Made by a program: the position numbers and the translations under genes. From assembly GCA_017994935.1 (NCBI GenBank), contig JAGOJU010000011.1, positions 1-64,000 of the forward strand: DNA of 64,000 bases, read 5' to 3'. Origin of the DNA: Opitutaceae bacterium. GTDB taxonomy: Bacteria > Verrucomicrobiota > Verrucomicrobiia > Opitutales > Opitutaceae. The notes below the pieces were generated by a model. That model was not told where the DNA came from. It worked only from the letters and a program-made list of their open reading frames with translations, and ran no database searches. Below, one piece after another: positions 1-8,143 of the stretch (position 1 is its first letter; the number at the start of each line of letters is the position of its first letter).

Positions 1-161
1 CTACGGGAAGGTCATGAATGAGGCGCTCGAAGGCCTGCCCACCCCACCGCCTGCCAACCAGCAATCCCGGACGGGCGGATACTGACAATTGTACTTTAGA
101 CAGGAGGGGCGCCCGGGTTCTCCTCCCGCGTCAGGCAGTTCGGCCCTCCGCACCAGAACCC

Positions 162-1313
162 TCAGCTGCGCACGAGGTGGCTTGGGAAATCCCCCACTTT
201 TGCGCATCCGACCTGCTCCATCACCTGCTGGAGCTGCCGCTTGAGCATGTGAATCGTGTGCGCGCCGCCACGGCGACCCAGCGCCCCCACGCCGTACATG
301 AACGTGCGGCCCAGAAAAACAAAATCGGCGCCACTCGCGAGTGCGGCTGCGATGTCCGGCCCAGCGCGATAGCCGCTGTCAGCCATCAGTTTTGTCTTCC
401 CGTGGAACTTCTCCGCCAACTCCGCAAGCGGCCGGATGGTGGAGGTGCCGGCATCGAGTTGCCGACCCCCATGATTGGAGACAATCATGCCGTCGACACC
501 GAGATCCAGCGCCTTCTGTGCATCCTCGGTGTTGACGATGCCCTTGATCACGAGTCTGCCTTTCCAGCGCTCACGCAGCGCACGGATCTTCTTTTCAGTG
601 AGGCGACCTGAGAAGGTGCGATTCATGAAAAGTCCGAGATGGCGCAGGTTGAGTCCCTTTGGAATGTACGGCTGCATCGTCTTGAACGCCGGCACGCCCG
701 CGGCAAGTTGCGAAAACGACCATGTCGGATGCAGGCACATCTGGACGACATTCCGCAGGTTCATCTGCGGCGGGATGGAAAGCCCGTTGCGAATCTCCTT
801 GGGCCGGTAGGCAAACGTCGGGGTGTCGGCAAGGATGACCAGCACCTTGCAGCCGGCCGCCGCGGCACGCTCGAGGAGCTTGTCGCGCAGCGCATCCTCG
901 GCCGGATGGTACAACTGGAACCAGAAGCGTCCCTTGGTGAGCTGGGCAATCTCCTCGATTCCCGCGGTGCTCACCGTGCTCAGAATGAACGGGATGTTTC
1001 CCTCCACCGCGGCCTCGGCAAGATATTCGGCGGATCGCGGCCAGATCAGTCCCTGGAGCCCGATCGGCGCAACGCCGAAGGGCGCGGCGTAGGTTTCCCC
1101 GTAAAGCTCCGTTTCCATCGTCGCCCCCGGGAAATCACGCAGATAATACGGCCGAAGCCGCACCTCACGGATCTCATCGGTGTTTCGCCGTAGATTGATC
1201 TCGGAGAAACAGCCGCCATCGAGATACTCGAATGCGAATCGCGGAATGCGACGACGGGCCTTCTCGCGCAGCAATTCGGTTGAAGGGAACTCGGAGTCAA
1301 AAATCTCGCCCAT
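162..1313 (-). CDS. FMN-dependent alpha-hydroxy-acid oxidase/dehydrogenase
   Basis: A 383-residue member of the LldD/glycolate-oxidase/lactate-oxidase family, which oxidises L-2-hydroxy acids with FMN in a TIM barrel. The family signature SNHGGRQLD lies near residues 279-287 and carries the catalytic His (about 281). The FMN-contacting Lys in VIKG (about 257) and the DSGYRAG/FLGR phosphate-binding loops near the C-terminus are present, and length is normal. The start at MGEIFDS was preferred to an ATG eight codons upstream because the family usually begins just before the helix containing LREKARRR. No membrane insertion of the LldD type is evident, so it is probably soluble. The substrate (lactate, glycolate or another) cannot be told. 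It is transcribed in the same direction as the SufR-like gene upstream, 115 bp away. Confidence 0.88.
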   Translation of the reverse strand: MGEIFDSEFPSTELLREKARRRIPRFAFEYLDGGCFSEINLRRNTDEIREVRLRPYYLRDFPGATMETELYGETYAAPFGVAPIGLQGLIWPRSAEYLAEAAVEGNIPFILSTVSTAGIEEIAQLTKGRFWFQLYHPAEDALRDKLLERAAAAGCKVLVILADTPTFAYRPKEIRNGLSIPPQMNLRNVVQMCLHPTWSFSQLAAGVPAFKTMQPYIPKGLNLRHLGLFMNRTFSGRLTEKKIRALRERWKGRLVIKGIVNTEDAQKALDLGVDGMIVSNHGGRQLDAGTSTIRPLAELAEKFHGKTKLMADSGYRAGPDIAAALASGADFVFLGRTFMYGVGALGRRGGAHTIHMLKRQLQQVMEQVGCAKVGDFPSHLVRS

Positions 1314-1428
1314 GGTTCCGATAGCCAAGTGCCGCACATTCGAGACTGCAAGCTGCCGAATTGATCTGAATCAACAGTATCCCATTTACCGGGGCCGCCC
1401 AGTCCCGGGGACGCCGATTCCGCGGCAA

Positions 1429-2070
1429 TCACTTCGACGCCTCGGGGACCTTTATCTCGAAACAACACTGCGGGCAATCACCCCGGCGGCAGCAATCGAC
1501 CACCTCGCTGTTGACGATCTGGGCTATCAATTCAGTGAGGATGTTGCAGGCCGCCCCATGCTGCGAAACCACGGAGGCCAGGACGCAGCCATTGCTTCGA
1601 AGGATCACCTTGCCCCCCCGGCGTTCAATCTGGGTATGCCCGCCCTGGCTCTCGATGAGCCGGCGAACGGCCGCGACCTTGTCTTCAAAGGTCGCGTCGG
1701 GCCGGCGATGGGGCATCGCCATGTCGCGCCCGATCTCGCGCAGGAATTCGCCGCTCTTCGCCTCACCCCATTCATGCTCAAGCCTGCCAATGACGTTATT
1801 CAAGATGGTCGCATAAGCCTTCGGAAAAAGTTCCTCCGCCTCCGGAGTGAGCACATAGGTGAAGTGCGGTTTTCGTGATCCGGGTCGTTCTCCGCTTTGG
1901 CGGGCCAACCCATCCCGCTCCAGGGTCGCAAGATGAGCGCGCACGGCATTCTCCGTCAATGTCAGCTCCCGAGCGAGATCTGAAACCGTAAGTTCCTTTT
2001 CCCTAAGCATCTGAACAATCCTTCCGCGGGTGCTCTTCAGGAAGCGGGCGGTGTGAGGCGACAGTCTCAT
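1429..2070 (-). CDS. SufR-like winged-helix regulator with C-terminal Cys cluster
   Basis: A 213-residue DNA-binding protein. The N-terminal winged helix (residues about 10-75) contains a helix-turn-helix around LTVSDLARELTLTENAVRAH. The C-terminal half has Cys162, Cys175 and Cys203, closely matching the spacing of the three cluster ligands described for cyanobacterial SufR, plus extra cysteines at 193, 194, 199 and 202. This suggests an Fe-S or metal/redox-sensing repressor. No suf/isc genes are near; the neighbours are a divergent DoxX-like membrane gene and a hydroxy-acid oxidase. A promoter overlapping a direct repeat in the 90-bp divergent gap suggests autoregulation. The call as a SufR-family protein is good; the effector and targets are inferred. 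Confidence 0.78.
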   Translation of the reverse strand: MRLSPHTARFLKSTRGRIVQMLREKELTVSDLARELTLTENAVRAHLATLERDGLARQSGERPGSRKPHFTYVLTPEAEELFPKAYATILNNVIGRLEHEWGEAKSGEFLREIGRDMAMPHRRPDATFEDKVAAVRRLIESQGGHTQIERRGGKVILRSNGCVLASVVSQHGAACNILTELIAQIVNSEVVDCCRRGDCPQCCFEIKVPEASK

Positions 2071-2076
2071 GCATGG

Positions 2077-2120
2077 AATCTAGCGGAAAATCCAAATAAA
2101 ACAATTAAACTAATAAAACA
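2077..2120. promoter_or_regulatory. Divergent promoter region with AATAAAACA direct repeats
   Basis: The gap between the SufR-like gene (minus) and the DoxX-like gene (plus) is AT-rich against a GC-rich background. The 9-bp word AATAAAACA occurs at 2095-2103 and 2112-2120, 17 bp apart. On the minus strand a plausible -35 TTGTTT (2104-2099) and -10 TAGATT (2082-2077) with 16-bp spacing overlap the first repeat. This is the expected layout for an autoregulated repressor. The promoter match is by eye only. Confidence 0.45.
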
Positions 2121-2160
2121 TTTGACTTATTGATTTTCTGAAGTGATGTTCGGCCTTGTT

Positions 2161-2571
2161 ATGAATACCGATACTCAATCCTCCTCCGCGGACGCCTCCT
2201 GCACGCCCGCCTATCAAGCCTTCCGCATTCTTCAGCTCGGCTTTATCGCCGCTCCCATTCTGGCCGGCGCCGACAAATTCACCCACCTGCTCGTCAACTG
2301 GGACCAGTACCTTCCGGGGATTGTCCAACGCCTTTCGCCGATCAGCGGTCACAGCCTCATGATGATCGTCGGCGTGATTGAAATCATTGCCGGCATCGGC
2401 GTCGCCCTTCGCCCCCGGATCTTCTCGCACGTCGTCGCCGCCTGGCTTGTCGTCATCATCCTCAACCTTCTCATGATCCCGGGCTATTTCGATGTGGCCC
2501 TGCGTGACTTCGGCCTCTTCCTGGCGGCATTGGCGCTCGGCAGGCTGAGTCAGCAGTTCGCCACTCGCTGA
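2161..2571 (+). CDS. DoxX-like small integral membrane protein
   Basis: About 136 residues, with four hydrophobic segments: residues roughly 20-40 (RILQLGFIAAPILAGADKF), 60-80 (LMMIVGVIEIIAGIGVAL), 88-106 and 110-128. The first helix with AGADKF and the early Gly-rich IIAGIGV helix resemble DoxX/DUF4267-like quinone-linked or redox membrane proteins, but the match is loose. ATG codons at 2146 and 2161 and a GTG at 2143 are in frame; 2161 was chosen because the short extension is not hydrophobic and adds nothing. It is divergent from the SufR-like regulator, which probably controls it. The function is unknown; a role in envelope redox or stress response is only inferred from the neighbour. Confidence 0.65.
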   Translation: MNTDTQSSSADASCTPAYQAFRILQLGFIAAPILAGADKFTHLLVNWDQYLPGIVQRLSPISGHSLMMIVGVIEIIAGIGVALRPRIFSHVVAAWLVVIILNLLMIPGYFDVALRDFGLFLAALALGRLSQQFATR

Positions 2572-2740
2572 GCAGTCCCTCCGACCGTTCCTCCGGCATC
2601 GTCACCTCCCGGGGCGATCCTCGCCAGACGGACATCGGAACCCGCTCCTCTTCGCCGAATTCCCCGCTGGGGATTGATCCAGCCCGCCGCCACGACAAAT
2701 CACGATCGCGGCGGCTTCGAGTTGGACGGCATAACACGAA

Positions 2741-2771
2741 GGCACAGGTCCTGGGACCTGTGCCTTTTTTT
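2741..2771 (+). terminator. Rho-independent terminator
   Basis: A perfect 10-bp stem, GGCACAGGTC (2741-2750) with GACCTGTGCC (2755-2764), CTGG loop, is followed directly by seven T residues (2765-2771). It is correctly oriented to end transcription from the DoxX-like gene, 170 bp upstream, and insulates the following DeoR operon. Confidence 0.88.
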
Positions 2772-2802
2772 GTCGCACCCCGCCGGGATCCGCCCCAAGG
2801 AC

Positions 2803-2849
2803 ATGTTAGAATATGTTCATTTCGTCTTTTCATTGACATTTTCTAACAT
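2803..2849. promoter_or_regulatory. Inverted-repeat operator upstream of DeoR-family gene
   Basis: Left arm 2803-2817 (ATGTTAGAATATGTT) and the reverse complement of the right arm 2835-2849 (ATGTTAGAAAATGTC) agree at 13 of 15 positions, with the first nine identical. The arms are about 33 bp centre to centre, near three helical turns, so a dimer or tetramer could bind on one face. A TTGACA hexamer (2833-2838) lies inside the right arm; no good -10 was found at normal spacing. It sits 21 bp before the DeoR-family start codon and is the natural candidate for autoregulation of the whole amino-sugar operon. Confidence 0.7.
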
Positions 2850-2869
2850 AATCCCTCAATCGTGCCTCC

Positions 2870-3640
2870 ATGAGAAAACTTCCGTCCGCCGCACGCCTGG
2901 CACGCATCCGTGAGAGATTCGCGAGCGAGGCGGGCGTTTCCGTGGCGGACCTGGCCCGCGAGTTTGGCGTCAGCGAAATGACCATCCGGCGCGACTTGTC
3001 CCAGCTGGAAGGGCAGTCCCACATCCACCGCACCCACGGCGGCGCCGTGCTCACCGGTCGCATGCTGCTCGAATTCGACTACCGTGACCGCCGCGAGGCC
3101 AATCGTGAGGCCAAGCAGGCCATCGCCCGGGAGGCCCGCAAACTCGTCAAGCCCGGCCAGCGCCTCATTCTCGACAACGGAACCACCACCCTCGAACTCG
3201 CCTGCCTTCTGCGCGACGGCGAGAACCTCACGGTCATCACCCCAAGCCTGGCTGTCGCCTCCGAGCTCCTCGACGCCCCCGGTGTCGAGGTCATCCTGCT
3301 CGGCGGGGTGATTCGGCAGGGCAGCCCCGATCTGACGGGACCGGTGACCGAGCACTGCCTCGAGCTGTTCTCCGCCGACCTCACATTTCAGGGCACGGAC
3401 GGCATCGGCATCGATGGCAAACTCTACAACGCCGACCTTCGCCTCGCACGGGTGGAAAAACACATGCGCCGGATCGCCAGCCGCTCGGTCGTGCTTGCCG
3501 ATCACACCAAGATCGGACGCACCGCCCTCGCCTGCTCGGGCAGTCTTTCCGACATCGATATTCTGATCACGAACCGGGCCGCACCCGCAGACGCGCTTCG
3601 GCGCTTCTCCAGGCTCGGTGCCCGGGCCGTCATCGTCTGA
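2870..3640 (+). CDS. DeoR/GlpR-family transcriptional regulator
   Basis: A 256-residue repressor of normal length. The N-terminal helix-turn-helix spans about residues 20-55 (GVSVADLAREFGVSEMTIRR). The DeoR effector domain follows, with the conserved DNGTTTLELA phosphosugar-binding stretch and the C-terminal VLADHTKIGRTA motif. Family members respond to sugar phosphates. It is the first gene of a run of five or six plus-strand genes with gaps of 9-31 bp or an overlap, and it is preceded by a strong inverted repeat. It therefore most likely represses the downstream amino-sugar catabolic genes until a phosphorylated intermediate accumulates. The exact inducer is not deducible. Confidence 0.92.
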   Translation: MRKLPSAARLARIRERFASEAGVSVADLAREFGVSEMTIRRDLSQLEGQSHIHRTHGGAVLTGRMLLEFDYRDRREANREAKQAIAREARKLVKPGQRLILDNGTTTLELACLLRDGENLTVITPSLAVASELLDAPGVEVILLGGVIRQGSPDLTGPVTEHCLELFSADLTFQGTDGIGIDGKLYNADLRLARVEKHMRRIASRSVVLADHTKIGRTALACSGSLSDIDILITNRAAPADALRRFSRLGARAVIV

Positions 3641-3649
3641 TTCTCCAAC

Positions 3650-5032
3650 ATGATCGCAAACTCCACCTTCAAGACTCTCGAATGGGGCCGCGTCGACCTC
3701 TCGCGCGTCCCCCACGTTCCCGTGCCCGCCCCGGGCCCCCAGTCCAAACACTGGCACGATCGCTGCACCAGGCATTTCAAGGGACTGAGCGGCCAGGTGA
3801 AGCTCTTCCCCGTAAGCTTCGAATCCGGCAGGGGCTGCGTGCTCAAGGACGTCGATGGAAATGACTACATCGACTTCTCCTCGGGGATCTACGTCACCAC
3901 GCTCGGCCACTGTCACCCGAAGATCAGCGAAGGCATCGCTCGCGCTGCGGGCCAGTTGATGAACGCCCACGATTTCACGACGCCGATCAAGACCGAACTG
4001 ATGGAGAAACTCGCCTCGGTCCTTCCGGGCGATCTCGATGGTTTCCAACTCTACGATTGCGGCACCGCCGCGGTGGAGGCCGGCATCCGTGTGCTGCGGG
4101 CGGCCACGGGCAGGCACGAAACCGTCAGCTGTTTCTACGACTTCCACGGCAAGACCTACGGCGCCGTCTCCCTCGGCCACATCCGTTCGCACGTCTACGG
4201 CGCGGTGCGCGCCCCCGGTGCGCACATGGTGCCCCGCCCGGACACCTACCGTCCGGTCTGGACCAAGCCGGACGGCACAATCGACACCGACGCCTACCTG
4301 CGCTTCTACGGTGAATACCTCGACAAGGCCACGGTGGGTTCCGTCGCAGGCTTCGTTCTCGAACCCATCCAGGGCTGGGGCGGATCCATCATGCCCCCCG
4401 ACGATTTTTTCCCGAAGCTGAGAAAATTCTGCGACGACCGGAATATCCTCCTGATGGCGGACGAGGTTCTCACAAGCTGGGGCCGCACGGGAAAATGGCT
4501 CGCGATGGAACACTGGGGCGTCATCCCCGATGTCGTCACCATCGGCAAGGGATTCGGCAACGGTTTCCCTGTCACCTGTGTCGCTGTCCGCGAGAAATTC
4601 AAGGAGAGCTTCGAGAGCATCTCCGCCTCCTCGAGCTATGGCGGCAACCCCATGGCCTGCGCAGCCGCACTCATCTCCACGCAGGTCATCGAATCCGAAA
4701 ATCTTCTCGAGCACTCCACCCACCTCGGCAAGGTCGCCCTCAAACGCATGCAGCGCATGAAGGATCAGCACAAGATCGTGGGCGATGTCCGCGCAAAGGG
4801 ATGCCTCATGGGCATCGAACTCGTGAAGGACAAGGCCACCAAGGAGCCCTTCGACAAGGCCGGCACCCTCGTCTATCAGAAGGCCTTTCGAAAAGGTCTG
4901 GCCTGGATCCCCGCCGGACACATTCTCCGCATGAGTCCACCCATCGTCATGGACGAGGCCACCCTGCTGAAGGGCCTCGATCTCATCGACGAGGCGATCG
5001 GCGAAACCGCCCGCGAACTCGGATTTTCCTGA
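3650..5032 (+). CDS. Class III PLP-dependent aminotransferase
   Basis: A 460-residue fold-type I enzyme of the 4-aminobutyrate/ornithine/acetylornithine aminotransferase superfamily. The LMADEV stretch places the PLP-ring Asp at 271 and TIGKGFGNG places the Schiff-base Lys at 300. Near residue 143 is the conserved cofactor-phosphate loop GTAAVEAGIR, and the SYGGNPMACA motif follows the lysine. It starts 9 bp after the DeoR stop, so it is translationally close-coupled. A class III transaminase is not part of the standard N-acetylglucosamine route. Here it may act on an amino-aldehyde or keto product of the adjacent aldolase, or remove a second amino group. The substrate is unknown. Confidence 0.88.
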   Translation: MIANSTFKTLEWGRVDLSRVPHVPVPAPGPQSKHWHDRCTRHFKGLSGQVKLFPVSFESGRGCVLKDVDGNDYIDFSSGIYVTTLGHCHPKISEGIARAAGQLMNAHDFTTPIKTELMEKLASVLPGDLDGFQLYDCGTAAVEAGIRVLRAATGRHETVSCFYDFHGKTYGAVSLGHIRSHVYGAVRAPGAHMVPRPDTYRPVWTKPDGTIDTDAYLRFYGEYLDKATVGSVAGFVLEPIQGWGGSIMPPDDFFPKLRKFCDDRNILLMADEVLTSWGRTGKWLAMEHWGVIPDVVTIGKGFGNGFPVTCVAVREKFKESFESISASSSYGGNPMACAAALISTQVIESENLLEHSTHLGKVALKRMQRMKDQHKIVGDVRAKGCLMGIELVKDKATKEPFDKAGTLVYQKAFRKGLAWIPAGHILRMSPPIVMDEATLLKGLDLIDEAIGETARELGFS

Positions 5033-5063
5033 CCCTCCCCAACCCTCCTGCCAAAGACTCACC

Positions 5064-5900
5064 ATGACCGCCTACCGTCTCAATCGTCTCTTCAATCCAA
5101 AGTCGCGCCGCTGCTTCGATGTGGCCATCGATCACGGTTTCTTCAATGAATACGGCTTCCTTTCAGGCATCGAGGTCATCGACCGCGCCGTCGCCACCGT
5201 CGTAAGCGCCGCCCCGGACGCAGTGCAGCTCAGCGTCGGGCAGGCGAGGCACCTTCAAAGGATCGCGGGGCGCTTCAAGCCGTCGCTCGTGCTCCGCATC
5301 GACGTGGCCAACGTCTACGGAAAACAGCTTCCGCGCCGGCTTTACAGTCGCACCATCGACACTCCCGTCGAGCAGGCCCTCCGCCTCGACGCCGCCTGCA
5401 TGTGCGTGAACCTGTTCCAGATCCCCAATGAGCCCGAGGTCGGCGAACAGTGCGTTGAGAACATCCTCCGCCTCAAACCCCAGTGCGAACGCTACGGAAT
5501 GCCCATGATGATCGAGCCGCTCGTCTTCCAGGCGAATGAAAAGGCCGGCGGGTACATGGTTGACGGCGACGAGAAAAAAATCATCCCCCTCGTCCGCCAG
5601 GCCGCCGAACTCGGCGCAGATGTCATCAAGGCCGACCCCACCGACAATGTCGCCGTCTACCACAAGGTCATCGAGGCCGCCAGCGGCATCCCGGTGCTCG
5701 TGCGCGGCGGTGGCAAGGTGGGCGACCGCGAAATCCTCCAGCGCACCCACGAACTCCTCGCCCAGGGCGCCTCGGGCATCGTCTACGGTCGCAACATCAT
5801 CCAGCACGCCAATCCCGCGGCGATAACGCGGGCGCTGATGGGACTCGTCCACGACGGTCTCTCCGTCGACGCCGCCTTCGATCTCGTTTCCAAGGGTTGA
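5064..5900 (+). CDS. Class I aldolase of the DhnA/FbaB/LsrF family
   Basis: A 278-residue TIM-barrel aldolase. The N-terminal FDVAIDHGFFNEYG matches the family start (DHG is highly conserved). GADVIKADP places the Schiff-base Lys at 189, VLVRGGGKVGDREIL forms the phosphate-binding Gly-rich loop, and SGIVYGRNIIQH is the typical terminal barrel strand. The family includes archaeal-type fructose-bisphosphate aldolase, LsrF and the 2-amino-3,7-dideoxy-heptulosonate synthase, so it cleaves or forms a phosphorylated keto sugar. Its position between a transaminase and NagA/NagB-like genes suggests it cleaves the ketose phosphate made after deacetylation and deamination. Exact substrate unresolved. 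Confidence 0.87.
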   Translation: MTAYRLNRLFNPKSRRCFDVAIDHGFFNEYGFLSGIEVIDRAVATVVSAAPDAVQLSVGQARHLQRIAGRFKPSLVLRIDVANVYGKQLPRRLYSRTIDTPVEQALRLDAACMCVNLFQIPNEPEVGEQCVENILRLKPQCERYGMPMMIEPLVFQANEKAGGYMVDGDEKKIIPLVRQAAELGADVIKADPTDNVAVYHKVIEAASGIPVLVRGGGKVGDREILQRTHELLAQGASGIVYGRNIIQHANPAAITRALMGLVHDGLSVDAAFDLVSKG

Positions 5901-5916
5901 GCTGCTGCCTCCTGCC

Positions 5917-7095
5917 ATGAGCGATCTCTTGATCCGAGACGTCCGTCTAGTCGTTCCCGGAAGGAGCATTCTCCAAGGCGACGCCTGCGTCCGGTCCGGA
6001 CGCATCGCCGCGATCGGAAGGGTCGATGTGAAGCCCTCGCCCGGCACCCGCATCATCGAGGGTCGCGGACGCCTGCTCACGCCGGGGCTGATCGACATTC
6101 ACACCCACGGCATCAAGGATTGCCTCTACGAGGAAGGCGCCGAAAGCATCAGGAAAGCCGCACGATCATTGGGCGAATTCGGTGTGACCACCGTACTGCC
6201 TACCCTGATCCCAATTATCAGCGATGACTGGTTCGATACCGTGCGCGAAGCAACCGCCATGCTTCCGTCCATCACGGAAGTGAACATCCCCGGAATCCAT
6301 ATCGAGGGCCCGTTCATGGCTGTGGGCGGCGCGGCATGTCCCACGCTTCCAGGAGATCTCGCGCTGCTGGATCGCATCCTCTCTGTTTCCAACGGCCGCT
6401 TTGCAGCGATGTCGCTCAGTCCGGACGCTCCCGACATTCTTCCCGTGATTCATCGGCTGCGGGAACGGAAGATACCGGTCTTTCTCACGCACACGCGGGC
6501 AACGGCGGAACAAACGGAAGCGGCAATCGAGGCGGGCGCCTCGCATGCGACTCATTTCTACGATGTCTTTTATGCACCCGCAGAATCAGACCCGGGCGTA
6601 CGCCCCGTCGGTGCCGTCGAGTCCATCCTCGCGGATGCACGCATGTCGGTGGACTTCATCGCCGACGGCGTCCATGTCCACCCCACCGCAATCCGTGCCG
6701 CCCTCGCCGCCAAGGGCTGGCAAGGCATCCTGCTGATCACCGACTCCAACATCGGTGCGGGCCTGCCTGCGGGAGTCTACAACACCCCATGGGGATATAC
6801 GATCCGCGTTTCGCCGGAGACCGCCGCGCGCCACTCCGAAAAGGGATTCCTCGCCGGCAGTGCGCTGACCATGAACCGCGGCATGGCCAACCTGCTGCGC
6901 TGGCTCCCGATCCCGCCTGAACAGGTCTGGGCCATGGGCACGCTGAATCCCGCGCGCCTGCTCGGACTCGACCGCAAGGGCCGGCTGGAGGTCGGCGCGG
7001 ATGCCGATCTTGTCCTTTGGAACGAGAATCTCACTCCCGCGCAGACGTGGGTGAATGGCCTTTCTGTCTATGAAGAAACCAACTTCACGGTTTGA
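5917..7095 (+). CDS. nagA: N-acetylglucosamine-6-phosphate deacetylase family protein
   Basis: A 392-residue amidohydrolase. Metal and substrate motifs in order: DIHTHG near residue 60, GIHIEGPF near 128, a Thr-His-rich stretch near 190-210 (FLTHTRAT, ASHATHFYDV), DGVHVHP near 250 and the catalytic Asp in LLITDSNIG near 285. Length and order match NagA, which removes acetate from N-acetyl-hexosamine-6-phosphates in the cytoplasm. Two signature loops deviate from the textbook form: THFYDV instead of THLFNAM, and TDS instead of TDA. This suggests a substrate other than GlcNAc-6-P, such as another N-acetylamino sugar phosphate. Its 3' end overlaps the next gene by 26 bp, implying translational coupling. 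Confidence 0.87.
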   Translation: MSDLLIRDVRLVVPGRSILQGDACVRSGRIAAIGRVDVKPSPGTRIIEGRGRLLTPGLIDIHTHGIKDCLYEEGAESIRKAARSLGEFGVTTVLPTLIPIISDDWFDTVREATAMLPSITEVNIPGIHIEGPFMAVGGAACPTLPGDLALLDRILSVSNGRFAAMSLSPDAPDILPVIHRLRERKIPVFLTHTRATAEQTEAAIEAGASHATHFYDVFYAPAESDPGVRPVGAVESILADARMSVDFIADGVHVHPTAIRAALAAKGWQGILLITDSNIGAGLPAGVYNTPWGYTIRVSPETAARHSEKGFLAGSALTMNRGMANLLRWLPIPPEQVWAMGTLNPARLLGLDRKGRLEVGADADLVLWNENLTPAQTWVNGLSVYEETNFTV

Positions 7096-8014
7096 TTTCC
7101 AGCCTGCGAGCTTCGTGCCCTTCCGCGACAAGAAGGTCGTCGCGCGTGTTCGCGCCATCACGCGCGAGCAGATCACCCGGCACCGCAATCCGGATTTCAG
7201 GATCTCCGTGGTGCCAGACAGCGAGGTCGAATTCCTCTGGATCACTGACATGTTTTTCCGGATCAAGGAATCGATGGACGCCGGCCGGGCGCTGGTCGCC
7301 ATCATGCCGAATCCGTGGCCGGGCTACGCCAAGCTCGCCGCCATGCTGAACCGCGCAAAGGTGGACTGCAGGAAACTGCACACGTTCAACATGGACGAAT
7401 ATGCCGACCAGGAGGGTCGCATCGCCCCGGAATCATGGGAGTTCGGCTTCGGTCACGCCTTCAAGAAATACTTCTGGCGAAACCTTCATCCCAAGCTGCG
7501 CCCCGCGGAAAGGAACATCCGCATTTTCACGGACAGGAACATCAGGGACTACGGCCGCATGCTCGCCGATCTGGGCGGTGCCGACATCTGTTACAGTGGT
7601 CCGGGATGGACCGGCCACCTTGCCTTCATCGAGCCCGACGCTCCGGAGTTCGCGGGTTCGTTGGAGGAATGGAAGGCGATGGGACCACGGATCTGCACGC
7701 TGAGTCCGTTTACCATCGCCCAGAACTCCCTGCACGGCTGCTTTGGCAGCAGCGGCGACCTCACCGCCGTCCCCCCGAAAGCGGCCACCATCGGACCGGC
7801 CGAGGTCATTGCAGCCAAACATCGCATCGACATGCATGCGATCACTGTCGACGGCTCCTTTGCCTCCTGGCAGCGCCTCACCACCCGCCTGGTTCTGCAT
7901 GGCCCGGTGACACCACGGGTGCCTGAATCAATCCTTCAGACCCTTCGCACGGATGTCTGGGTCTCGGAATCCATCGCCGCCAACATCGAGACGCGCTGGG
8001 ACAAGGGTTACTGA
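7070..8014 (+). CDS. Divergent NagB-like glucosamine-6-phosphate deaminase/isomerase
   Basis: A 314-residue protein of the NagB/RpiA/phosphogluconolactonase-like fold. FNMDEY (Asp109) and GWTGHLAFIEP match E. coli NagB motifs carrying Asp72, Asp141, His143 and Glu148. Here the general base (Asp109), His183 and Glu188 are kept but the Asp141 position is Thr181. It is also longer at the N-terminus than the roughly 266-residue NagB and has an insertion near 125-150. The start at MKKPTSRF gives an overlap with nagA; an ATG five codons earlier is possible. It probably carries out the deamination/isomerisation step for a modified amino sugar, or a related aldose-ketose isomerisation. Confidence 0.8.
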   Translation: MKKPTSRFDFQPASFVPFRDKKVVARVRAITREQITRHRNPDFRISVVPDSEVEFLWITDMFFRIKESMDAGRALVAIMPNPWPGYAKLAAMLNRAKVDCRKLHTFNMDEYADQEGRIAPESWEFGFGHAFKKYFWRNLHPKLRPAERNIRIFTDRNIRDYGRMLADLGGADICYSGPGWTGHLAFIEPDAPEFAGSLEEWKAMGPRICTLSPFTIAQNSLHGCFGSSGDLTAVPPKAATIGPAEVIAAKHRIDMHAITVDGSFASWQRLTTRLVLHGPVTPRVPESILQTLRTDVWVSESIAANIETRWDKGY

Positions 8015-8036
8015 GCACCGTCCGAACTGATCCTCT

Positions 8037-8060
8037 GCGCCCGCGGACGGCTGCGGGCGC
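8037..8060 (+). other. GC-rich hairpin between NagB-like and MFS genes
   Basis: GCGCCCGC (8037-8044) pairs perfectly with GCGGGCGC (8053-8060) around an 8-nt loop, 23 bp after the NagB-like stop. No T-run follows, so it is more likely an mRNA-stabilising or attenuating hairpin than a full terminator. It could lower expression of the downstream transporter relative to the enzymes. Confidence 0.45.
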
Positions 8061-8143
8061 CTCCACTTTCCGCGATCCGCACCGAAGCCGGCTCAGACCA
8101 TCCGGCGAAGCAAGCCCATTCCCCGAAACTTCCCCCGACCCAA

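Noticed and set aside
1..161. Partial gene at the left edge
   Set aside because: Open frames here only continue antisense to the hydroxy-acid oxidase gene; no family-like sequence. I see nothing in it.
2843..5065. 740-codon open frame on the minus strand
   Set aside because: It lies wholly antisense to the DeoR and aminotransferase genes. Its product is Gly/Asp/Val-rich without motifs, a typical GC-rich shadow frame.
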